Assembly: GCA_033977485.1 (NCBI GenBank)
Contig: CM066992.1
Coordinates: 106,503,450 to 106,567,449 of the forward strand
DNA: 64,000 nucleotides
Reading direction: 5' to 3'
Source of the DNA: Hydrangea macrophylla
Taxonomy: Eukaryota > Streptophyta > Magnoliopsida > Cornales > Hydrangeaceae
Shown: positions 57,375-64,000 of the stretch, one piece after another
Layout of the letters: each line of letters begins with the position of its first letter
How positions within the stretch are numbered: position 1 is the first letter of the stretch
Position numbers and translations under genes: made by a program
The notes under the pieces: model-generated
The model's input: only the letters and a program-made list of their open reading frames with translations
Told to the model about the DNA's origin: nothing
The model's database searches: none

Positions 57375-57565
57375 TAAGCAGCCAGAATTCTTAATTTCTG
57401 GTTTAATTTTTCAATTTCAACGTTTAACCTTGAAATTCTTATATGCAAATTAAGTCTATTTTCAGGACTTAAATAAGCATTAAAATCTCTAGAGATCTTT
57501 TTACAATAATCTTTACGCTGTTCTTTAATATGAATAAGACTAACAATAAGAAAATGATAACTCAT
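57374..57565 (-). CDS. Pararetrovirus small ORF A (63 codons)
   Basis: Small intact frame in the leader, about 130-160 nt after the TATA box. The C-terminal half is coiled-coil-like (ISRLNVEIEKLNQKLRILAA). Ends in the TAATG overlap with small ORF B. I do not recognise a family. The weak resemblance to small ORF B suggests an old tandem duplication. Confidence 0.5.
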   Translation of the reverse strand: MSYHFLIVSLIHIKEQRKDYCKKISRDFNAYLSPENRLNLHIRISRLNVEIEKLNQKLRILAA

Positions 57566-58075
57566 AAATAAAATATAACAGTACTTACATAAGAAAGCGA
57601 AGCTTTACAATGCACACCAGCTTCAGCTATAGGAGCTTTTTGCTTTCTTCACACTAAGCACACTCAATCCTCACACTTATCTTACAAGCAAAATGCACAC
57701 TCACTTTTATATTACAAACACTCAAATATATACAGAAAGAAAAAGAAAGGGAAAAGGAAAAGATCATAGAAGACAAGAGAAAACTTGGATGCCCTTCAAC
57801 TGGAATGGCCTTGGTATTAATAGATGAGCAGAAGGGCTCTATGGAAGCCAGCTAGAAAGCACAATATTCGTTCTTATCTTCAAAGGACGTGGAAAGATAA
57901 GATTTAATCCAAAAAAGTAGCTTTTGATAAAGCTGTCGGTCAAAAGAATCTTTTGACTTTAAAGATCCTTTAATCACGTGAATAAAGCAATTGCTTTTTA
58001 AAAGCAAATCCTTCTTTATTAAAAGAATAAAAGGCACTTACTTTATTAAAAGTAATTTGTCTGTACTGAATCCCT
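57566..58075 (-). promoter_or_regulatory. Pararetrovirus intergenic/promoter region (copy B)
   Basis: Non-coding gap between ORF2 and the small ORFs. On the minus strand a TATA box (TGTATATATTTG, about 57724-57735) is followed by A/G-rich then T-rich sequence, fitting the single full-length transcript promoter of caulimovirids. No enhancer motif identified with confidence. Small frames here are not credible. Confidence 0.65.
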
Positions 58076-59016
58076 TTAATGATTGAATTGTGTTTCAAAT
58101 CCATAATCTTCATCATATTTAGGAAATTCATCAGTAGGATAATAAGGATCACCCTGTCCATCTTGCATTGAGGAATCTGATGGAGGGAGAGTTTCAGAGT
58201 CACTATCTGAATCAAAATTTAATTTTGTTTGCATAATTCCTCTTTTAATCGAATTTTAAACTCAGAGGGACTGAGGTCTGGAAAATTGGATTTTAAATCC
58301 ATTTTGATCTGGGATTTAATCCCTGAGATATCTGGAGAGGAGGATGATTCTTCCTTTCTTGATGAAGACGAAGGAAGATCAATGTCAAGAAGCTTCCCCA
58401 TTCTTGCCGTGGTAAGGTCAGGATTATTATATCTTGCCCACCACCATACTTGGTATTTTCGGCACAATGTCCAAATGTGGGGAGGGGAATTTTTTAGAGC
58501 AAATTCCTATTTAAGAATCCAAGGGACAGAGAATTCCAAGAAGAAGTAAAAAAGAGGGTTGTCACTCCGACCAGGAAGGTTTTTGCTTTTGTATAACTGG
58601 TAACAACAACTCACTTCAAATGGAAGGATCTCTAATTCAGGGCCATGTTTAAATATCCAAGAGAAAAACCAATTAGGAATATCAAAATTAAAATTCCTTT
58701 TAAACTGAAAGTACCAAGTATGCTTATACATTGGATTTTGGGTAAGAAGGACTTTATCCCATGCCTTCTGATAGTCATAATAATTATATGACTTTGCAAT
58801 ATCACTTGGCAGTTTAACTGCTTCTGAATTGTCATTTAAGACAAGAATGGGCCAAAGTTTAACTTTGTCTGTTGGATCAGAATAATTTATGATCCTTTCT
58901 GGAGGAGAATTATCCTGAACTTTATTCTTACCTTTATTCTGAGTATTATGGTAGCCTTTGGGGTGTCTACCTCCACCTCTGCCTTCAGGGGTATAACCTC
59001 TGAAGCTATGCCTCAT
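58076..59016 (-). pseudogene. Pararetrovirus ORF2, unknown function (copy B)
   Basis: Frame overlapping the last 11 nt of the RNase H ORF. The N-terminus is Arg/Gly-rich (FRGYTPEGRGGGRHPKG). Then come a WPILVLN segment and an aromatic-rich middle with NWFFSWIFKHGPELEILP and VSCCYQLYKSKNLPGRSDNP. Past an in-frame stop near 58507 it continues with WWWARYNNP and a Ser-rich part, then shifts frame near 58215 and ends in an acidic tail at about 58076. Roughly 310 codons in all. The same protein is encoded by copy C. Florendoviruses are known to have a second ORF of unknown function, which fits. Confidence 0.75.
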
Positions 59017-59800
59017 GACTTGTCTGCAAGAATTCCCGAGTAAGGAAGTCAGGGAGAGAATTTGAACTTCCTTCTATAAATTCTATTTTAAAATCAAATG
59101 CAGACAGAATTCCTTGCCATCTTGCAAATATTTGTTTTGAGGCAATGTTTTTAACATCTTTTGTAAAAACATCTTTTGCTGCTCTGCAGTCTACTCTTAT
59201 AAGAAATTCTTGGTTAAGCAAATCACTTTCAAATTTTGTGACACATAAAACTATTGCTAGAATTTCTTTCTTTATAGTAGAATAGTTTTTCTGTGCAGGT
59301 TTCCATGCACCAGAAGTAAAACAAACTAACTGTTCAGAGTTATTAACTCTTTGTTTAAGAATCCCACCAAAACCAAGATCTGAAGCATCTGTTTCCACTA
59401 TTTTAAAAGCATTGGGATTTGAAAGGCATAAACATGGTAAAACTTTTATTTTTGCCTTAATCCTCTTTACCGCTTCAGTATGGACATTAGTCCAAGGAGG
59501 AGGAATCTTTTTCAGTCTGTCATATAAGACACCTGTATCTTTATAAAGATTTTTATAATAGTCTGAAATATAATTTAGACTTCCCAAAAATCTTTGTAAT
59601 TGAGTCTTGTCTTTTATTTCATTTGGAAATTTCTCACCAAAGACAATGGCTCTGTCAATAGGAATAATTGTTCCTTTGTTGATATTATGACCAAGAAATC
59701 TGACATTTGTTTGAAACAATTTTATTTTCTTGGCAGAAACAACCAAACCATTTTTCTGAATTATTTTATAAAATAATTACAAGTGTTTCCAATGTTTTTC
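59006..59800 (-). pseudogene. Pararetrovirus RT C-terminus and RNase H (copy B)
   Basis: The 59746-59006 frame is open for 246 codons. The RT thumb/connection has FLGHNINKGTIIPIDRAI and LQRFLGSLNYISDYYKNLYKDT. RNase H has IVETDASDLGFGG with its first Asp, then YSTIKKEILAI with Glu, RVDCRAAKD and the final EGSSNSLPDFLTREF. It lacks the palm with the YxDD motif because copy B ends here; homology extends about 40 bp upstream of the first Met. This is the least damaged pararetrovirus frame in the window. Confidence 0.92.
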
Positions 59801-59965
59801 ATTTGTTTTGGCATATTATCTACGAATAAAATAATAAACTCACTCCCATTCGTTACAAGTTACCAATGTTTACTGACATATTGGTTAAGATAACTTTATC
59901 ATTATTCATAGTATTTCAAAGTTTTGCTGAGATAGAGAAGGACTTCCCTAGAAATTGGGGCCATA
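59801..59965. other. Filler between pararetrovirus copies B and A
   Basis: About 165 bp not matching either copy as far as I can see; AT-rich, no gene. Confidence 0.4.
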
Positions 59966-61067
59966 GACGAATCTGCAGAAAAAAATCCGATTTTAAACAT
60001 AATTGATAAAATCTCTAATCCTGAAGAAAAGAAAAAAAAAGTCATCATGGAATATATGAGACTTCAGGAGGGAGAAACTTCTCAAGAGAATCAGATACAG
60101 AGAATAAGATAAACAAGCATTGAAGTTTATAACTTCAAAGAGGTAGTAGCTAGAATAGCTACTAGAACCCATAAACCCAAAAATAATATTCCCTCTATTA
60201 ATGATTTACAAAACGAACTAAATGATCTTAAAAGTTCTATTAGGGATTTAAAAATCCGTATAGGAACCTTGGAAATGAAAGGACAAGAAGCATTTGCTCT
60301 AGAAGAAGGAGAAGATCATTTTAAACCCCTTGATAACTTGATAAAGGAAAAGGAATCAAAATTGAAGATGACAATTCTGAAAATTTTGATGAAGGAATAT
60401 TTTCTGTGGAAAAGGTTATTTACCAAAAATGGTATATCTAGTTATAAATGAAGAGTATATTTTGGATACCATGGTTCTTATAGATTATGATGCTGGTATG
60501 AAATGTATAAAAGAAGGGTTAATTCCTTTTAAGTATTTTGAAAAAACTACCCAGAATCTCAATGCTGTAAATGGAAGCCAATTAGATATAAAGTATAAAA
60601 TTCCCCAGGCTCACATTTGTAATCAAGGAAATTGTATATCTACTGCTTTTATTTTGGTCAAAAATCTTAACCAACCAGTTATACTGGGAACCCCTTTTCT
60701 ATCTATTATCCAACAATTTACTGTCACCAGAAATGGTTTATCAACAAGGTTAATGGATGAAGAAATTCTTTTCAAATTTATTCACCAGCCTATGGAAACT
60801 GAATTCATAGTCTTAAGGAAACTCTTGTGTTTAAAGAAAAAACATATTTGCTTTATAAACGAAGAGTTGGTTCATAAAAGAATAGATGAACAACTAGCCC
60901 AAACTATTTTAAAAACAAAGATTGAAAATTTTCAAAAATTTCCAGAAGACAATATTTGTTCAGAACATCCTAATGCATTTTGGCATAGAAAAAAACATAT
61001 TGTCTCTTTACTATATGAAAAGGATTTTGATGAGAAAAAGATTTCTACTAAAGCACATCATATTTAA
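59966..61067 (+). pseudogene. Pararetrovirus protease region (copy A, right block)
   Basis: Plus strand. After a shared 31-bp junction motif, the acidic/coiled-coil lead-in (59975-60430) reads in broken frames; then 60429-61067 is open for 212 codons. The protease site that reads LIDSGAD in copy B is LIDYDAG here, so the catalytic triplet is destroyed. The flap region NQPVILGTPFL is intact. Ends at a stop just after the RT start. Confidence 0.85.
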
Positions 61068-62240
61068 ATGAGTAAAGAATTATTGGAATTTTGTAAAATA
61101 GAAATACATGCAAGGTTTATTGGATAAAAACCTTATAAGGAAGAGTAAATCTCCTTGGAGCTGTTCTGCTTTTGTGTTAACAAAAATACAGAAATTGAAA
61201 GAGGAGTTCCTAGGCTTGTTATTAATTGCTAGCCTCTCAACACGGCTCTCAAATGGATTAGATATCATATTCTAAACAAAAAAGATTTGTTAAATCGACT
61301 TTGCCAAGCATCCATATTTTCAAAATTTGATATGAAGTCAGGATATTGGCAAATTCAGGTGGCAGAGGAAGATAGGTATAAAACTGCTTTTAATGTTCCT
61401 TTTGGGCATTATGAGTGGAATGTAATGCCTTTTGGACTCAATAATGCACCATCCGAATATCAAAAAATCATGAACAATATTTTTAATCCCTATTCTGATT
61501 TCTATATTGTTTATATTGATGATGTTTTAATATTCTCATCATCAATAGAAAACATTGGAAACGCTTGGATATGTTTTATAAAATTATCCAAAGAAATGGA
61601 TTAGTTGTTTCTGGCAAGAAAATAAAATTATTTCAAACAAAAGTAAGATTTCTTGGCCATAATATTGAAAAATGAACAATAATTCCAATTAATAGAGCAA
61701 TTGCTTTTGCTAATAAATTTCCCAATGAAATAAAAGACAAAGCTCATCTACAAAGATTTTTGGGAAGTTTAAATTATATTGCTGAGTATTACAAGGATCT
61801 TTATAAGGATTCTACAGTCTTACATGAAAAACTAAAAAAGATTCTTTCAGCTTGGACTTCCAAGCATACTGAAGCAATCAAGAGGATAAGGCCAAAGCCA
61901 AAGTTTTACCATGCCTTTGCCTACCTCTACCTAAAGCTTTTAAAATTGTTGAAATAGATGCTTCAGATATTAAAACAAGAGTTAATAACTCTGAACAGCT
62001 TGTTCGATTCACTACTAGAGCATGGAAGCCAGCCCAGAAAAATTACTCAACAATTAAAAAAGAAATCCTAGCAATCGTTTTATGTGTCACTAAATTGAAG
62101 GTGATTTACTCAACCAATAATTTATGATAAGAGTAGACTGTCAAGCTGCTAAGGATGTTCTTCTTAAAGATGTTAAAAACATCGTATCTAAGAAAATATT
62201 TGCCAGATGGCAAGGAATTTTATCCAGTCTGGGGAAGAAG
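61068..62240 (+). pseudogene. Pararetrovirus reverse transcriptase and RNase H (copy A)
   Basis: The palm is preserved in the 61287-61604 frame: FSKFDMKSGYWQIQV with the first catalytic Asp, YEWNVMPFGLNNAPSEYQ, and YIVYIDDVLIFSSS with the YIDD active site. Thumb at 61760-61957 and RNase H remnants (RVDCQAAKDV) at 62124-62230 follow in other frames. Part of RNase H, around the first Asp, is deleted. The copy breaks off near 62240. Confidence 0.88.
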
Positions 62241-62382
62241 TACTGGATTTCTTTGATGCAGAGGAAATATCAATATCTAGCATCTTCTTTACACGGTCAG
62301 AAGTTAGATCAAGATTAAAATATCTAGGCCATCATCTAACTTGATATTTTCTGTAAAGTATCCAGACAGGAACAGGGGAATT
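62241..62382. other. Junction between copies A and C
   Basis: Short non-coding stretch where the plus-strand copy A meets the minus-strand copy C tail to tail. No duplication recognised. Confidence 0.4.
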
Positions 62383-63150
62383 CTAGAGTATAAATTCCCA
62401 TTTCAGAATCCAGTAGATTGAAAATTCTATGAAGAAGTATAGAAGTGGATTATCACTTCTTCCTGGAAGGTTTTTGTCTTTATATAATTTGAAACAACAA
62501 GAGACTTCTTGGGGAAGAATTTCAATAACTGGACCATGCTTATATGCCCAAGCAAAGAACCATGGAGGAATATTAAAATTAAAATCTTTAACAAACTGCA
62601 AATATCATGTGTGTTTAAGCAATGGATTTTGAAGTAAGAGGGCTTTATCCCATGCTTTTTGGTGATCATAAAAATTATAACTCTTACAATCTCCAGGAGA
62701 AGAATACTTTAACTTTCTTTCTTTGGTTAGATCAACTCCCCAATCGAACAAAGAGAAAACCTCTGATATGAACATTTTTGAGAAAACAGGTTGATTACCA
62801 CCAGTCTTGCAATGCTCACTTTTAACTGAGCCAGACTCTATGAGAATATTCTCATAATATTCTCTTGAGTTTCTTGTGGCTGTTTTGGGATAAAACTAGC
62901 CATTAGTGGTGTCAAAATAATGTGTAGCCACATCACCTGGAGTTTTAACTGCCTTTTCATTGTTATTTAAAACAAGTATTGGCCAAGCTTTAACCTTGTC
63001 ATGAAATTTTGCATAGGATATAATCCTTTCTGGGGCATGAGCGGTATAAGCTTGGAATTTACCTTTATCTTTATTGCCAGAATTATGGTAGGTGGGGTCT
63101 CTACCACTACCTCTTCCTTCAAAAGAATATCCTCTAAAGTTAGGCCTCAT
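62383..63150 (-). pseudogene. Pararetrovirus ORF2 (copy C), interrupted
   Basis: Two blocks match ORF2 of copy B: the Arg/Gly-rich N-terminus (63150-62896, FRGYSFEGRGSGRDP...) and the aromatic middle (62660-62383, PPWFFAWAYKHGPVIEILP, VSCCFKLYKDKNLPGRSDNP). About 200 bp between 62695 and 62905 has no counterpart in copy B and is flanked by similar CTCCAGG/CACCTGGAG sequence, so it may be an insertion. The C-terminal part is absent. Confidence 0.8.
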
Positions 63151-64000
63151 ACTTTATCTGCGAAAATTCGCAAGTAAGGAAGTCAAGGAGGGAGTTTGAG
63201 CTTCCTTTGATATATTCAATTTTAATGTCAAATGCAGATAAAATTCCTTGCCATCCGGTAAATATTTGCTTAGATGCGATGTTTTTAACATCTTAAAGAA
63301 AAACATCCTTAGCAGCTTGATAGTCTACTCTTATCAGAAATTATTGGTTGAGTAGATCACCTTCAAATTTAGTAACACATAAATCGATTGCTAGGATTTC
63401 TTTTTTAATTATTGAGTAATTTTTTTCTGGGCTGGCTTCCATGCTCTTGAAGTGAATATCTGTTTCAACAATTTTAAAAGCTTTAGGTAGAGGTAGGTAA
63501 AGGCATTTGGCTTTGGCCTTTATCCTCTTGACTGCTTCAATATGCTTGGAAGTCCAAGCTGGAAGAATCTTTTTTAGTCTTTCATATAAGACCGCAGAAT
63601 CCTTATAAAGATCCTTGTAATACTCAGCAATATAATTAAAACTTCCCAAAAATCTTTGTAGCTGGGTTTTATCTTTTATTTCATTGAGAAATTTATCAGC
63701 AAATCCAACTGCTCTATCAATTGAAATTATTTTTCCTTTTTCAATATTATAGCCAAGAAATCTTACTTTTGTTTGAAATAATTTTATTTTCTTGGAAGAA
63801 ACAACTAATCCATTTCTTTGGATAATTTTATAAAAAGTATCCAAGTGTTTCCAATACTTCTCTATTGATGATGAGAATATTAAAACATCATTAATATAAA
63901 CAATACAGAAATTAGAATAGGGAATAAAAATATCGTTCATGATATTCTGATATTCTGATGGTGCATTCTTAAGTCTGAAAGGCACTACATTCCACTCATA
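63151..64000 (-). pseudogene. Pararetrovirus reverse transcriptase and RNase H (copy C), runs off the window
   Basis: The 63985-63341 frame is open for 214 codons. The palm end has PFRLKNAPSEYQ and IVYINDVLIFSSS, in which the YIDD active site reads YIND. The thumb has FLGYNIEKGKIISIDRAV and LQRFLGSFNYIAEYYKD. RNase H begins FKIVETD, but the segment after it is deleted. The frame then continues with stops to about 63165. Sequence upstream of RT lies beyond the right edge. Confidence 0.88.

Larger units (their letters stand above)
52566..59800 (-). mobile_element. Endogenous pararetrovirus copy B, nearly a full genome, florendovirus/petuvirus-like
   Basis: Minus-strand block containing, in viral order, RT thumb and RNase H, ORF2, intergenic region with TATA box, two small ORFs, Met primer site, movement protein, coat protein, protease and the first residues of RT. 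Both ends fall inside RT, so a circular genome was opened there and about 0.5 kb of RT is missing. About 7.2 kb is close to the 7-8 kb expected for florendoviruses. Broken by several stops and at least two frameshifts, so not expected to be active. The assignment to Caulimoviridae is firm; the genus is inferred from layout (MP-CP-PR-RT-RH polyprotein plus ORF2) and coat features. Confidence 0.88.

Overview
This window is plant nuclear DNA made almost entirely of nested transposable elements and integrated pararetrovirus sequence. I found no intact host gene, tRNA or rRNA. The evidence for a plant is a set of Ty3/gypsy-type LTR elements with initiator-Met primer sites, a decayed Ty1/copia element, a CACTA transposon, Harbinger-like and Mutator-like MITEs, and caulimovirid sequence resembling florendoviruses or petuviruses. 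The last points to a flowering plant, probably a dicot with a large repeat-rich genome. I cannot name the species.

Left arm (1-7288). A gypsy-like gag gene with two in-frame stops is followed by about 1.2 kb without a recognisable pol gene, a polypurine tract and a 2.36 kb 3' LTR. A truncated second LTR follows, then a fragment of a third. Each carries its own array of short perfect palindromes.

Copia element (7105-37510). A decayed copia element (gag, protease, integrase, RT, RNase H, 3' LTR) is split twice. A 21.3 kb CACTA transposon (8084-29394, TSD TAT) sits in gag, and a 3.05 kb solo LTR (31469-34514, TSD ATAAG) sits in RT. The CACTA element itself hosts an 8.2 kb non-coding LTR element on the minus strand (9194-17363, TSD ATATT), a 3.2 kb miniature LTR element with LTRs that look identical (17818-21017, TSD CACTC), a solo LTR (22300-25489, TSD GCTGC), a Harbinger-type MITE and a Mutator-type MITE. 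The copia element appears to have landed in the 3' tail of a related copia whose tail and LTR remain at 37511-38602.

Middle (38603-52194). AT-rich sequence with a minisatellite is followed by an LTR fragment with an array of inverted repeats. Next is a complete young 8.56 kb LTR element (42356-50913, TSD CAATG) with 2126 bp LTRs that are about 99.5% identical by eye and no coding capacity. Decayed LTR-like sequence with GGATCGATCC palindromes follows.

Right arm (52195-64000). Three pararetrovirus copies lie in alternating orientation. Copy B (minus, about 52566-59800) is a nearly full circle opened inside RT: RT end and RNase H, ORF2, intergenic region, two small overlapping ORFs, Met-tRNA primer site, movement protein, coat protein, protease. 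It lies between two blocks of copy A (plus). Copy C (minus) runs off the right edge. All are broken by stops and frameshifts.

Most promising signals: (1) LTR families with related backbones that carry different CpG-centred palindrome arrays; (2) an 18-nt stem-loop repeated in the internal regions of two non-coding LTR elements, with paired changes in the stem arms, which suggests a conserved RNA signal; (3) two tandem, apparently related small ORFs just upstream of the pararetrovirus primer site.
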